Source: an uncultured Lachnospiraceae bacterium (GTDB lineage Bacteria > Bacillota > Clostridia > Lachnospirales > Lachnospiraceae). From it: 64,000 bases of DNA. Of the stretch, positions 54,520 to 63,519 are shown one piece after another. The notes under the pieces are model-generated. The model saw only the letters and a program-made list of their open reading frames with translations. It searched no databases and was not told the DNA's origin. The translations under genes and the position numbers were made by a program. Position 1 is the stretch's first letter. Each line of letters opens with the position of its first letter. The stretch spans positions 1 through 64,000 of the forward strand of contig CANRPU010000004.1 in assembly GCA_947632555.1 (NCBI GenBank), written 5' to 3'.

Positions 54520-55392
54520 CTACTCCTTCCCTCCCAGGCTCCGCCGGTACCGCAGGATCTCTTCCACCAGCTCTTCTATGCTCAGGATCCCATCCGGCAG
54601 GGGGATGCCTCTCTGCTGCAGTTCATAGGCCAGCAGCGTTGCCTGGGGCGCTTCCAGGCGCAGTTCCTTTAATCTTTCCACCTGCGAAAAGATCTCCCTG
54701 GGCGTTCCTTCCATGGCGATCCTGCCCCCGTCCATGACAAATACCTTATCCGCGTGAATGATCTCTTCCATGTAATGCGTGATCAGGATAACCGTTACGT
54801 TCTCCACATCGTTCAGCGCCCTGACAGCCCGTATCACTTCTCTTCTGCCATTGGGATCCAGCATGGCCGTGGGCTCGTCCAGGACAATGCATTTGGGGTG
54901 CATGGCCAGTACGCCGGCGATGGATACTCGCTGCTTCTGACCGCCGGAAAGCTTATTGGGAGAATATTTGCGAAATTCATACATTCCTACCGCTTTCAGG
55001 CTCTCCTTCACCCGTTCCCAGATCTCCGCCGTGGGCACTCCCATATTTTCCGGTCCAAAGCCCACATCCTCTTCCACTACCTGACCGATGATCTGATTGT
55101 CCGGATTCTGGAAGACCATACCGGCGCTCCGGCGGATATTCCAGATCTCATCCTCTTCTTTGGTGTCCCGTCCGTCCACCCATACGGTGCCTTCCGTGGG
55201 GAAAAGCAGGGCGTTTATATGCTTTGCCAGCGTGGATTTCCCGGAACCGTTGTGTCCCAGGATAGCGACAAAATCTCCCTGCCTGATACCCAGCGTCACC
55301 TCGTCCACCGCGCGGTTGATGCCTTCCACGTTGCCGTCTTCGTCCCGTCTGATATATTCAAAAACCAGTTTATCCGTCTTTACGATCTCCAT
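54520..55392 (-). CDS. ecfA1: ECF transporter ATPase A1
   Basis: 290 residues from ATG 55392; a longer frame to 55473 covers the promoter. Walker A LGHNGSGKSTLAKH, signature LSGGQKQRVSIAGVLA and VLDEPTAMLDPNGR. It opens the ecfA1-ecfA2-ecfT-truA operon, which has its own promoter since the conserved order from rplQ is interrupted here. Confidence 0.95.
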   Translation of the reverse strand: MEIVKTDKLVFEYIRRDEDGNVEGINRAVDEVTLGIRQGDFVAILGHNGSGKSTLAKHINALLFPTEGTVWVDGRDTKEEDEIWNIRRSAGMVFQNPDNQIIGQVVEEDVGFGPENMGVPTAEIWERVKESLKAVGMYEFRKYSPNKLSGGQKQRVSIAGVLAMHPKCIVLDEPTAMLDPNGRREVIRAVRALNDVENVTVILITHYMEEIIHADKVFVMDGGRIAMEGTPREIFSQVERLKELRLEAPQATLLAYELQQRGIPLPDGILSIEELVEEILRYRRSLGGKE

Positions 55393-55444
55393 TGCCGTCC
55401 GCCGTCCCCAGGCGCCGTTTCCGTTGGCGCGTGATTTGATTTTT

Positions 55445-55473
55445 ATTGTACTAAATATTTTGAGGAAATACAA
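55445..55473 (-). promoter_or_regulatory. Promoter of the ecf operon
   Basis: TTGTAT (55468-55473), 17-bp spacer, TACAAT (55445-55450) on the minus strand. Confidence 0.75.
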
Positions 55474-55477
55474 CTAT

Positions 55478-55506
55478 TTTACAAAATCCTTCCGGCATGC
55501 TACACT
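55478..55506 (+). promoter_or_regulatory. Promoter of the carboxypeptidase gene
   Basis: TTTACA (55478-55483), 17-bp spacer, TACACT (55501-55506); divergent from the ecf promoter. Confidence 0.7.
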
Positions 55507-55543
55507 TAAGACACTACGGACAAGGAAAAGGAAGGAAGCGGCC

Positions 55544-56542
55544 ATGAAAGACCTTTCACCCAAGCGCAACGCCAATATCGTTTCTCTGCTCAAGATTTTG
55601 GGGCTTCTGCTGCTCATCGTCATCCTTTTTTCTCTGCTCTCCCGATACCTTTTCGGCAGCGGCATGACCTTGCGGGAATACGCCGACTCCCGGGCAGAGG
55701 AAAGCCAGTCTTCGGAGAGCGGCGGTGAAACCCTTCTTTCCGAACCGGGATCCACTTCGGGGACCGTTCCTGAATCTGTTCCTGAATCTGCCTCTGGAAC
55801 CGCCCCCGAATCCGTCCCGGAATCTGTCCCTGGAACCGCCCCCGAATCCGTCCCGGAAACCGCGGATATCCCCGCGGCGGAAACGGAAGCCGTCAACGGC
55901 CTGCTGCCCGGAACACTCCCGGAAGAGAATCCTCTCTGCACGGTATACCAGGACGGTTTTTATTATGAGCCCCTCGGCGGGGAAGTGATCGAATATATCA
56001 CCGGCACTTCCTATCCCGCGGACGGCGCGGAAGAAATCTCCTATGAGGATCTGCGTTATGTTCATGTTCTGCACTACAACTTCAACGGGGAAACCGCCCA
56101 CGGAGAGCTGATCTGCAATCAGGCTATCGCGCAGGATCTGGTGGAGATCTTTTATGAGCTGTATCTGGCGGAATACCGGATAGAAAAGATCCGGCTGATC
56201 GAAAATTACGACGGGGATGACAACGCCTCCATGGAGGACAACAATACTTCCTGCTTCAACTACCGGCCCGTCACCGGGCAGGACAATCTGTCGCGGCACG
56301 CGCTGGGACTGGCCGTGGACATCAATCCTTTTTACAACCCCTACATCCGCGGCACACAGGAAGGCGGCCGGATAGTCCTGCCCGAAGGCAGCGAAACCTA
56401 TGCCGACCGCTCTTTGGATTTTCCTTATAAAATTGATTCCCAGGATCTCTGCTGCCGCCTTTTTCTGGAACACGGCTTTATCTGGGGCGGCAACTGGAAC
56501 TCCGTAAAAGATTATCAGCACTTCCAGAAGACGCCTGACTGA
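55544..56542 (+). CDS. M15-type D,D-carboxypeptidase, VanY-like, with Pro/Glu/Ser repeat stalk
   Basis: 332 residues from ATG 55544. One N-terminal membrane anchor (about 15-37), an in-frame repeated linker of Ser/Val/Pro/Glu and Ala (about 70-105, SVPE/GTAPE units), then an M15 domain. Zinc and catalytic residues: His and Asp in SRHALGLAVDINPFYNP and the His in YQHFQ near the end. It should trim peptidoglycan stem peptides outside the membrane. It sits inside the otherwise conserved rplQ-ecfA interval. Confidence 0.88.
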   Translation: MKDLSPKRNANIVSLLKILGLLLLIVILFSLLSRYLFGSGMTLREYADSRAEESQSSESGGETLLSEPGSTSGTVPESVPESASGTAPESVPESVPGTAPESVPETADIPAAETEAVNGLLPGTLPEENPLCTVYQDGFYYEPLGGEVIEYITGTSYPADGAEEISYEDLRYVHVLHYNFNGETAHGELICNQAIAQDLVEIFYELYLAEYRIEKIRLIENYDGDDNASMEDNNTSCFNYRPVTGQDNLSRHALGLAVDINPFYNPYIRGTQEGGRIVLPEGSETYADRSLDFPYKIDSQDLCCRLFLEHGFIWGGNWNSVKDYQHFQKTPD

Positions 56543-56550
56543 GCCGCGGC

Positions 56551-58248
56551 TTACAGCTTGAAGATAGCCATGCTCTTGTCCATTTCGTCCGCTATGTTCT
56601 TTAAATGGCCCGCCTTTTCGGAAATATCGCCCACTGTATTGGCGATCTCCGCGACGGATGCCGATGTCTGCTGCGTGCTGGCGGCGTTCTGCTCCGCGAT
56701 GGCCGTCAGTCCCTGCACCGTATCCACTACATTGATGCGGGCCTTGTCCATTTCTTCCGTCTTTTCCACGATCCTGTCAATGGCCTGCATGGAACTTTCG
56801 ATCCCTTCCAGCACTTCCCCGAATTTTTCATCTGTGATGACCACTTTCCTGCTCTGCTTATCCATGATCTCTTTTACTTCATCCATGGTCTGCACAGCCT
56901 TGTCGGAATCCGTTATCAGGTAGGAAATGATCTCCTCAATGCGGCTGGCCGATTCATTGGACTGCTCCGCCAGCTTCTGGATCTGGGAAGCCACAACCGC
57001 GAAGCCTCTGCCCTGTTCTCCCGCTCTGGCCGCCTCAATGGAAGCGTTTAAGGAAAGCAGATTGGTTTCCTCCGCTATGGAGGTGATCAGCCCGGTTGCT
57101 TCCCGGATCTTCTGCACGGACTGATTGGTCGTATTGGTCTGTTCATAGATAATATCAATGGACTCTCTGGCCTGCCGGTTAATATCCTGCAGCTCATGCA
57201 GCGTCGTAAAGGCTTCCTCTCCCAGCCGCTTCATATCCCTCGCGCTGGCATGCATGGACTCGGCCTCCCTGGCGGTGTCTTCCACCATCTCTCCAATGCG
57301 CACCACATTGTCGGTAGCCTTCTGGGTTTCTTCCGCCTGATTGGTAGCGCCTTCCGCCACTTCTCCCACGGCCTTTTCCACCTGCGTGATGGTATCGGAG
57401 GTTTCCACGGTCTTATCGTTTAAGAAAGCGGCCGAAGTACTGAGAGCCTCGCTGTGTTCCTTCACCGTACCGATCACGGAGGTCAGTTCACTCTTCAGCT
57501 TCTTGATGGAACGGGTGATGTTGCCGATCTCATCTTTTCTCTTTAATACCTTGCTGTCCAGTTCTACATCCAGTCTACCCTGCGCCAGCTCTCCCAGAGC
57601 CCTGGAGCCCTTCTCCAGCGCCTTTACCAGCTTGCGTACCACAAAGCTCAGGATGATCGCGCCCAAAATACCGGTCACTACTACAATGGCCACGATCAGT
57701 CCCAGGATACTGGCGATCTGCGCCTTGGCGTCCGCCTGGGGCATTCCCGCGAAGATCATTCCCACCGCTTCGCCGTCAGCATTTCTCAGCGGCATATAAT
57801 AACCGAAATATTTCTGTCCGTAAATGTCCGCGTTCTGGGTAAAATATTCTTCTCCGCGGTTTATCACTATCTCCACTACTTCGTCACTGGCTCTGGTGCC
57901 TATCATCTTGTTGCCGCTTTCTCCCACCAGGGAAGTCATATAGCGGATATTTCCGTAGAATATGGTGATGTCCATGTTGGTGGCTTCTTTGATATCGTCT
58001 ACCAGCGCCGGGGATTTGCTGATATTAAAATCGCCCTTGCAGAAATTACCCTTTCTGTCCATCTGGTAATCCCCTTCGTCCGCGAAATTCAGCGTGCCTT
58101 CCACCGCGACCGCGGCGCCTTTCAGTCCGTTCATAATGGAGTTCGTTACCACGTTGTTGATCTTTGCGTTGCTGAACAACAGAATGATCACGCCCAGGAT
58201 CAGGAGCGGCCATATAGCCAGCGAAAGAATTTTATACTGCATTTTCAT
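56551..58248 (-). CDS. Methyl-accepting chemotaxis protein
   Basis: 565 residues from ATG 58248 (AGGAGG). Two membrane segments (about 8-27 and 185-208) bracket a Cache-type sensor with KSPALVDDI, then HAMP and a signalling domain with the conserved hairpin tip [25 protein letters not shown]. It should sense a ligand outside and control the CheA kinase for flagellar bias. Ligand unknown. It converges with the carboxypeptidase gene, 8 bp apart. Confidence 0.95.
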   Translation of the reverse strand: MKMQYKILSLAIWPLLILGVIILLFSNAKINNVVTNSIMNGLKGAAVAVEGTLNFADEGDYQMDRKGNFCKGDFNISKSPALVDDIKEATNMDITIFYGNIRYMTSLVGESGNKMIGTRASDEVVEIVINRGEEYFTQNADIYGQKYFGYYMPLRNADGEAVGMIFAGMPQADAKAQIASILGLIVAIVVVTGILGAIILSFVVRKLVKALEKGSRALGELAQGRLDVELDSKVLKRKDEIGNITRSIKKLKSELTSVIGTVKEHSEALSTSAAFLNDKTVETSDTITQVEKAVGEVAEGATNQAEETQKATDNVVRIGEMVEDTAREAESMHASARDMKRLGEEAFTTLHELQDINRQARESIDIIYEQTNTTNQSVQKIREATGLITSIAEETNLLSLNASIEAARAGEQGRGFAVVASQIQKLAEQSNESASRIEEIISYLITDSDKAVQTMDEVKEIMDKQSRKVVITDEKFGEVLEGIESSMQAIDRIVEKTEEMDKARINVVDTVQGLTAIAEQNAASTQQTSASVAEIANTVGDISEKAGHLKNIADEMDKSMAIFKL

Positions 58249-58287
58249 GATAAGTCCTCCTGTTTCAAAATATAAATTGACAAAATT

Positions 58288-58293
58288 ATTATA
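58288..58293 (-). promoter_or_regulatory. -10 box of the chemoreceptor gene
   Basis: An extended -10, TGATATAAT on the minus strand, lies 40 bp upstream of the start. No good -35 was seen, and no sigma-28 promoter. Confidence 0.5.
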
Positions 58294-58331
58294 TCACAGG
58301 CGCCTTCTTTTTTCCATTCTTTTTTCGGCAA

Positions 58332-58423
58332 AAACAGAATCCCCCGCGCGGGAGGGCGCCGGGGATCTTCCATACGCAAAAAACCGGCAGCCGGCCGTAT
58401 CCACGGCCCGAAGCTGTCGGTTT
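58332..58423 (-). terminator. Two terminator-like hairpins after rplQ
   Basis: First: AAACCGACAGC with GCTGCCGGTTT (one mismatch; 58381-58391/58413-58423) then TTTTTT. Second: GC-rich stem centred near 58350 (GATCCCCGGCGC with GCGCGGGGGATTC) then TGTTTTT. They end the alpha operon before the chemoreceptor gene. Confidence 0.8.
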
Positions 58424-58447
58424 CATTCGCGATCAAAATATAGTTAG

Positions 58448-58984
58448 TTATACCAGTTCCAGTATCACTTCCATAGCGCCGTCACCCTTGCGCTGGCCTA
58501 CTTTCACGATCCTGGTATATCCGCCCTTGCGGCTGACATACTTGGGAGCGATATCGTCAAAGAGCTTCGCGGGCATATCCACTACTTTGGTGTTTTTCTT
58601 CTTTCCGGCATTCGCTGCGGGTACTTCCTTTACAGGATTTAATACCTTCAGCATCTGACGGCGCGCGTGCAGTCTGGAAGGCAGATCCTTTTTGATCTCC
58701 TTCTCCACAGTATCGAACTTGGTCACTTTCTTACCGTCCACTACTTCTTTTACTCTTTTGCCGTCCTTGTCCTTTACGGGTACTTTGGCGGAAACCTTCA
58801 CGGTTTCAAAATTGTCCTTTTCCTTTACCGCCAGGGCGATCAGGCCCTCCGCGATCTTCTGGACTTCCTTCGCCTTTGCTTCCGTGGTAACGATCCTGCC
58901 GCGATATAACAGCGCCGTTACCTGATTTCTTAATAATGCCTTCCTCTGGCTGCTGGTTCTGCCAAGCTTTCTGTATTTTGCCAT
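58448..58984 (-). CDS. rplQ: 50S ribosomal protein L17, long form
   Basis: 178 residues; most L17 proteins have 115-130. MAKYRKLGRTSSQRKALLRNQVTALLYRGRI is the typical start and GYTRIVKVGQRKGDGAMEVILELV the typical end. The extra ~50 residues are an insert at about 60-125 (KDKDGKRVKEVVDGKK ... LHARRQMLKVLNPV). Similar long L17 proteins are known to me from Lachnospiraceae. Last gene of the alpha operon. Confidence 0.96.
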   Translation of the reverse strand: MAKYRKLGRTSSQRKALLRNQVTALLYRGRIVTTEAKAKEVQKIAEGLIALAVKEKDNFETVKVSAKVPVKDKDGKRVKEVVDGKKVTKFDTVEKEIKKDLPSRLHARRQMLKVLNPVKEVPAANAGKKKNTKVVDMPAKLFDDIAPKYVSRKGGYTRIVKVGQRKGDGAMEVILELV

Positions 58985-59001
58985 TTTTTTAGATCCTTTC
59001 T

Positions 59002-59094
59002 CATTTCATGGTACATCCGGCCACGCGCTTTGGACTTACTTACCGAATGCTGTTTACCTTGCCATTTCATGATATACGGCCGCGCACTCTTCGG
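59002..59094. repeat. Imperfect direct repeats between rplQ and rpoA
   Basis: CATTTCATG-type segments of about 32 bp at 59002-59033 and 59063-59094 share a CATTTCATG start and a GGCC-CGCGC middle. The spacer holds no gene. Confidence 0.55.
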
Positions 59095-59118
59095 TTTTAC
59101 CGCGGTCCGCATACATTG

Positions 59119-60078
59119 TCAGTCTTCGCTGGGGTTCAGCTGCAGACCTAATTCCTTTAATTTCGCAAGCACCTCTTCCAGGGATTTCCGGCCCAGATTC
59201 CGTACCTTCATCATATCCTCCGAGGTCTTGTTCGTCAGTTCTTCCACCGTATTGATGCCCGCTCTCTTCAGACAGTTGTAAGAACGGACGGAAAGCTCCA
59301 GCTCATCAATACTCATTTCCAGAACCTTTTCCTTTTCATCGTCTTCCTTCTCCACCATAACCTCCGCGGTCTTGGCGTTCTCGGACAGATCAATAAACAG
59401 GCTCAGATGCTCGCTGAGCACCTTGGCCGCCAGGCTGACTGCCTCGTCCGGCGCAAGCGTTCCGTTGGTATAGACATCCAGCGTCAGCTTATCCAGGTCC
59501 GTATCCTGACCTACACGGGTATTTTCTACGGTCACGTTTACTCTCTCTACCGGAGTGTAGATGGAGTCCACAGGGATCACGCCGATGGGCAGATCCTCCC
59601 TCTTGTTCTTCTCCGCGCTGATATATCCTCTGTTCTTGGTGATCGTCAGTTCCATGTACAGCTTGGTATTCTTACCGCCGCTCAGGGTGGCTATGACCTG
59701 ATCGGGATTCAGGATTTCAATGTCCTGGTCAGTGCGGATATTGGAGGCTCTTACAACGCCGTCCCCTTCAAACTCGATGTAAGCGGTTTTGGGCTCGTTC
59801 GTTTCGCTGTTGTTCTTAATTGCAAGACTCTTGATGTTCATGATAATTTCGGTCACATCTTCTTTTACGCCCGGAATGGAGCTGAACTCGTGCAGTACGC
59901 CCTCGATCTTCACCTGGCTTACCGCAGCGCCCGGCAGGGAAGACAGCATGATCCTGCGCAGAGAATTGCCCAGAGTGATGCCATAGCCTCTTTCCAAAGG
60001 CTCTACCACGAACCTGCCATACTTTTTGTCCTCTGAAATCTCAGCGACCTCAATATTTGGTCTTTCAAATTCAAACAC
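59119..60078 (-). CDS. rpoA: RNA polymerase alpha subunit
   Basis: 319 residues. N-terminal dimer domain ([34 protein letters not shown]) and C-terminal domain with [18 protein letters not shown] and [12 protein letters not shown]. Needed for enzyme assembly and for UP-element and activator contacts. Between rpsD and rplQ, the normal order. Confidence 0.98.
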   Translation of the reverse strand: MFEFERPNIEVAEISEDKKYGRFVVEPLERGYGITLGNSLRRIMLSSLPGAAVSQVKIEGVLHEFSSIPGVKEDVTEIIMNIKSLAIKNNSETNEPKTAYIEFEGDGVVRASNIRTDQDIEILNPDQVIATLSGGKNTKLYMELTITKNRGYISAEKNKREDLPIGVIPVDSIYTPVERVNVTVENTRVGQDTDLDKLTLDVYTNGTLAPDEAVSLAAKVLSEHLSLFIDLSENAKTAEVMVEKEDDEKEKVLEMSIDELELSVRSYNCLKRAGINTVEELTNKTSEDMMKVRNLGRKSLEEVLAKLKELGLQLNPSED

Positions 60079-60116
60079 TGCAAATACCCTCCTTTACGAA
60101 CACTTTTCACTACGGC

Positions 60117-60710
60117 TTATTTAGAATATAATTCGACAATAAGCATCTCATCTACAGGAACATCGATCTGCTCTCTGGTAGGAAGTACCTTTACAGTTCC
60201 CTTCAGCCCTTCAATATCGGATTCCATCCATTCCGGAACCAGCCTTCCGGCCGTTACCTCGACGATATCCTTATATCTCTGCAGGGACTTGGATTTTTCT
60301 CTGATCTCAATGACATCCCCCGCCTTTATCTGATAGGAAGGAATGTTGATACATTTGCCGTTTACCAGTACGTGCTTGTGGCCCACGATCTGTCTTGCCT
60401 CTCTTCTGGTCCTGGCGAATCCCATCCTGAACACTACGCTGTCCAGTCTGCTCTCCAGCATGACCATCAGATTCTCACCGGTCATGCCCTTCATTCTATC
60501 GGCCTTCTCATAATAATTTCTGAAAGGCTTCTCCAGCACGCCGTAAATAAACTTCGCCTTCTGCTTCTCTCTTAACTGCAGGCCGTACTCACTCATCTTC
60601 TTGCCTGCTCTCGCGGAAGTCCTGTTGGACTTCTTGTCATATCCCAGATATGCCGGTTCCAAACCCAGGCTTCTGCATCTTTTTAATACCGGTACTCTAT
60701 TTACTGCCAT
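60117..60710 (-). CDS. rpsD: 30S ribosomal protein S4
   Basis: 197 residues from ATG 60710 (AAAGGA); a longer frame to 60746 was rejected. S4 core with [14 protein letters not shown] and the S4-type RNA-binding motif. The zinc cysteines of the C+ form are not present (only one Cys near the start), so it is the zinc-free form. Confidence 0.97.
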   Translation of the reverse strand: MAVNRVPVLKRCRSLGLEPAYLGYDKKSNRTSARAGKKMSEYGLQLREKQKAKFIYGVLEKPFRNYYEKADRMKGMTGENLMVMLESRLDSVVFRMGFARTRREARQIVGHKHVLVNGKCINIPSYQIKAGDVIEIREKSKSLQRYKDIVEVTAGRLVPEWMESDIEGLKGTVKVLPTREQIDVPVDEMLIVELYSK

Positions 60711-60802
60711 TTTCTGATTCCTTTCTGTGAGGCCATCTGCCTCCAACTATTGTTTACAGTCAGGCTGCTGCCTTGACTTTCTTCCAACCTGTTCTCCTCG
60801 TG

Positions 60803-61204
60803 TTATACACGACGTCTTTTCGGCGGGCGGCAGCCGTTATGAGGAACCGCGGTCACGTCACGGATGCTCGCGACCTCCAGTCCGCATGCCTGTAACGCGC
60901 GGATTGCCGCCTCACGGCCTGAACCGGGACCTTTTACAAAGACATCCACGGTCTTTAAGCCGTGCATCAGAGCCGCTTTGGTAGCGGTTTCTGCTGCCAT
61001 CTGTGCTGCATACGGAGTAGATTTCCTTGAACCTCTAAATCCAAGACCACCTGCACTTGCCCAGCTCAACGCATTGCCCTCCATGTCAGTCAGAGTTACA
61101 ATGGTATTGTTAAAAGAAGACTGGATATGTGCCTGTCCACGTTCAACGTTTTTCTTAACTCGCTTTTTAGCGACTTTCTTATTAGCTGTTACTTTCTTAG
61201 CCAT
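60803..61204 (-). CDS. rpsK: 30S ribosomal protein S11
   Basis: 133 residues; [21 protein letters not shown] and the [12 protein letters not shown] end are diagnostic. Follows the repeated rpsM tail. Confidence 0.98.
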   Translation of the reverse strand: MAKKVTANKKVAKKRVKKNVERGQAHIQSSFNNTIVTLTDMEGNALSWASAGGLGFRGSRKSTPYAAQMAAETATKAALMHGLKTVDVFVKGPGSGREAAIRALQACGLEVASIRDVTAVPHNGCRPPKRRRV

Positions 61205-61256
61205 TTTAAACTAACCTACTTTCTCAATATTGTTTACAGTTACGAAATCATTTCTA

Positions 61257-61407
61257 TTATTTTTTCTTATTTGCCACAGTTCGCGAAGCGAACTTACGTT
61301 ATTTCAGTTATTTTTTCTTATTTGCCACAGTTCGCGAAGCGAACCCAATTCAAGCGTTATTTCTTTTTATTGGCCACTGTTCGCGAAGCGAACTTACGTT
61401 ATTTCAG
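61257..61407 (-). repeat. Three tandem copies of the rpsM 3' end
   Basis: Between the rpsM stop (61408) and rpsK are three units of 47-52 bp: 61257-61307, 61308-61356 and 61357-61407. On the minus strand each reads like the last codons of rpsM (R-T/S-V-A-N-K-K-K-stop), with a stem GTTCGC-TTC-GCGAAC in front (palindromes at 61279-61293, 61330-61344 and 61379-61393). The second base of the V-A codons differs between copies. None is in frame with rpsM. Confidence 0.85.
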
Positions 61408-61779
61408 TTATTTTTTCTTATTTGCGACGGTTCGCTTTGGTCCCTTGCGCGTCCTCGCGTTGGTCTTAGTCTTCTGCCCACGCACCGGCAGTCCCTTACG
61501 ATGACGCACACCGCGGTAGCATCCGATCTCCTGTAAGCGCTTGATGTTCAGAGCGACTTCTCTTCTCAGATCGCCTTCTACCATCACTTCCAGTTTTTCC
61601 AATGCTTCGCTGATTTTCTTTACTTCCTCGTCGGTCAATTCCCTGACGCGGGTATCAGGATTTACTCCTGCTTCCGCGAGGATCTTGTTTGACGTTGCTC
61701 TGCCGATTCCGTAGATATACGTCAAGCCGATCTCCACGCGCTTTTCTCTGGGTAAGTCAACACCTGCAATACGAGCCAT
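61408..61779 (-). CDS. rpsM: 30S ribosomal protein S13
   Basis: 123 residues; [26 protein letters not shown] and the [18 protein letters not shown] end are typical. Its last codons have been copied three times downstream. Confidence 0.98.
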   Translation of the reverse strand: MARIAGVDLPREKRVEIGLTYIYGIGRATSNKILAEAGVNPDTRVRELTDEEVKKISEALEKLEVMVEGDLRREVALNIKRLQEIGCYRGVRHRKGLPVRGQKTKTNARTRKGPKRTVANKKK

Positions 61780-62044
61780 TTACGTTTTCCTCCATTTTTT
61801 TCAGTTACTAAGTTGATTGGGGCTTTCACCCAACTGGACGTTTTCTGTTTCATCCAATCTTTCCACGATATCGCTGTGGTATCAACAAGTAATCTCCCGC
61901 AAGCTCTTCCATTATATATAAACTGCAATTCCTGTTATGGGATCCGCTTTCACGGTCACCGTGTCAAAGGGAACTGCATTTTCAGCCGCATATCATAATG
62001 GGACAAGAACTCACATACCTGAATCTTTGTTTCCAGGCCGGTGA

Positions 62045-62158
62045 TTATCCTTGTCTTTGTTTGTGTTTCGGATTTTCACAGATTATCCTGATACGTCCTT
62101 TTCTCTTGATGATCTTGCACTTTTCGCAAATCGGTTTTACTGATGATCTAACCTTCAC
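62045..62158 (-). CDS. rpmJ: 50S ribosomal protein L36
   Basis: 37 residues from GTG 62158 after [46 protein letters not shown] is split here into its known parts: the [10 protein letters not shown] zinc pair, the second Cys in ICENP and the terminal KHKQRQG. It is the usual neighbour of infA and rpsM. Confidence 0.97.
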   Translation of the reverse strand: MKVRSSVKPICEKCKIIKRKGRIRIICENPKHKQRQG

Positions 62159-62228
62159 GTTAAACCCTCCTTTCAAAAAAGACCGTCTTTCATTATAACA
62201 TGGAACATTCGCATTTACAAGCACTTTT

Positions 62229-62447
62229 TTATTTATCCCGCCAGATGATCCGGCCCTTGGATAAATCGTAGGGAGAAAGCTCCAGCGTCACCTTGTCACC
62301 GGGCAGAATACGGATAAAATTCTGGCGCAGCTTGCCGCTGATATGGGCCAGCACCTTATGTCCGTTTTCCAGCTCTACCTGGAACATGGTGTTGGGAAGC
62401 TTCTCGATCACGGTTCCTTCAATTTCAATGACATCCGATTTTGACAT
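62229..62447 (-). CDS. infA: Translation initiation factor IF-1
   Basis: 72 residues; S1-like OB-fold with [37 protein letters not shown] and [11 protein letters not shown]. It blocks the A site during initiation. Its ATG shares one base with the stop of the KOW gene (TAATG), so they are coupled. Confidence 0.98.
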   Translation of the reverse strand: MSKSDVIEIEGTVIEKLPNTMFQVELENGHKVLAHISGKLRQNFIRILPGDKVTLELSPYDLSKGRIIWRDK

Positions 62448-62725
62448 TAGATACCTCCTTTTGTCTGAAACATTTTGATTGCTCTCCTGATTTCTTCATC
62501 GCGCACAGGTTTCCCGGCCAGCAGCCGTTCCCGTACATCTCCGCCATAATCCTGCCTGACGGGCTGTATATGCTTTTTATTTTTCTTCTTTGGATGCGCC
62601 AGCGGTTTCAATCTGCCGTCGGAAAGATACACATAGCCGTCTTCTTCTCCTACTATCATATAGAGCGTCTGTCCGTCGTGTCCCGCTTTGGAATATGCCA
62701 GCATACCTATCATAATCGTAACCAC
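62447..62725 (-). CDS. KOW-domain RNA-binding protein
   Basis: 92 residues from GTG 62725 (an ATG at 62713 or 62704 is also possible). A KOW-type beta barrel ([30 protein letters not shown]) is followed by a basic stretch (HPKKKNKKH). It resembles L14e/L6e-type proteins found in this place, between map and infA, in Clostridia. Probable ribosome-associated role. Confidence 0.85.
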   Translation of the reverse strand: MVTIMIGMLAYSKAGHDGQTLYMIVGEEDGYVYLSDGRLKPLAHPKKKNKKHIQPVRQDYGGDVRERLLAGKPVRDEEIRRAIKMFQTKGGI

Positions 62726-62749
62726 GCTTTCCGCCGGCCCCGCTGCCGT

Positions 62750-63502
62750 TTAGTACAACGTCAGGATCTCCGGCTCCCCATCCGTAATGAGGATAGTGTT
62801 TTCATAATGGGCGGATAAAGAACCGTCCGCCGTCACCACGGTCCAGTCATCGTCCAGCCATTCCACATCCGCTCTGCCCATATTGATCATGGGCTCCACG
62901 GCCAGGGTCATGCCCGGCACCAGTTTCGGCCCCCGGCGCTTCTGCGCGAAATTGGGGATCTGCGGGTCCTCGTGAAGCGCGGTTCCGATCCCGTGTCCCA
63001 CCAGATCCCTGACAATCCCGTATCCGAATCCCGACACGTAACTGTCAATGGCATTGGAAATATCGTGGAGATGGCCGCCGGCTCTGGCTTTTTTGATCCC
63101 TTCAAAAAAACTCTGTCTGGTCACGCTGATCAGTTGTTCCGCTTCCGCGCTGATCTTTCCCACGCCGTGCGTTCTGGCGGCATCGGAATGATAGCCCCGG
63201 TAGATCAGTCCCGCATCCAGGCTGATGATATCCCCTTCCTGAAGCACCCGCTCCTTGCTGGGGATCCCATGCACTACCTGGTTATTGACGGAAGTGCAGA
63301 TGGAAGCCGGATATCCCTGATAGTTTTTAAAATTGGGTACACAGCCCAGCTTCCGTATCAGCTTCTCTCCCAAAGCATCGATATCCCATGTGGTCATGCC
63401 GGGACGGATGGCCTCCTCCAGCTCCTTATGCACAATGGCAAGGAGCCTGCAGGATTCCCGCATCAGTTCTATCTCGCCGGCTGATTTTATCCTGATCGCC
63501 AT
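62750..63502 (-). CDS. map: Type I methionine aminopeptidase
   Basis: 250 residues, which removes the first Met of new proteins. Metal ligands: Asp in SLDAGLIYRGYHSDAARTHG (two), His in GHGIGTALHEDP, Glu in LAVEPMINMG and a Glu near the end. It lies 17 bp from adk in the normal adk-map order. Confidence 0.97.
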   Translation of the reverse strand: MAIRIKSAGEIELMRESCRLLAIVHKELEEAIRPGMTTWDIDALGEKLIRKLGCVPNFKNYQGYPASICTSVNNQVVHGIPSKERVLQEGDIISLDAGLIYRGYHSDAARTHGVGKISAEAEQLISVTRQSFFEGIKKARAGGHLHDISNAIDSYVSGFGYGIVRDLVGHGIGTALHEDPQIPNFAQKRRGPKLVPGMTLAVEPMINMGRADVEWLDDDWTVVTADGSLSAHYENTILITDGEPEILTLY

Positions 63503-63519
63503 AATCTTCCCTGCTTTTC

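Noticed and set aside
58930..59112. 60-residue frame between rplQ and rpoA
   Set aside because: It overlaps the rplQ start and runs through imperfect repeats; no family likeness.
61257..61407. LexA (SOS) boxes in the rpsM-rpsK repeats
   Set aside because: The palindrome is GTTCGC-N3-GCGAAC; the Firmicutes LexA box is CGAAC-N4-GTTCG, so the halves are in the opposite order, and the place within a ribosomal operon is unsuitable.
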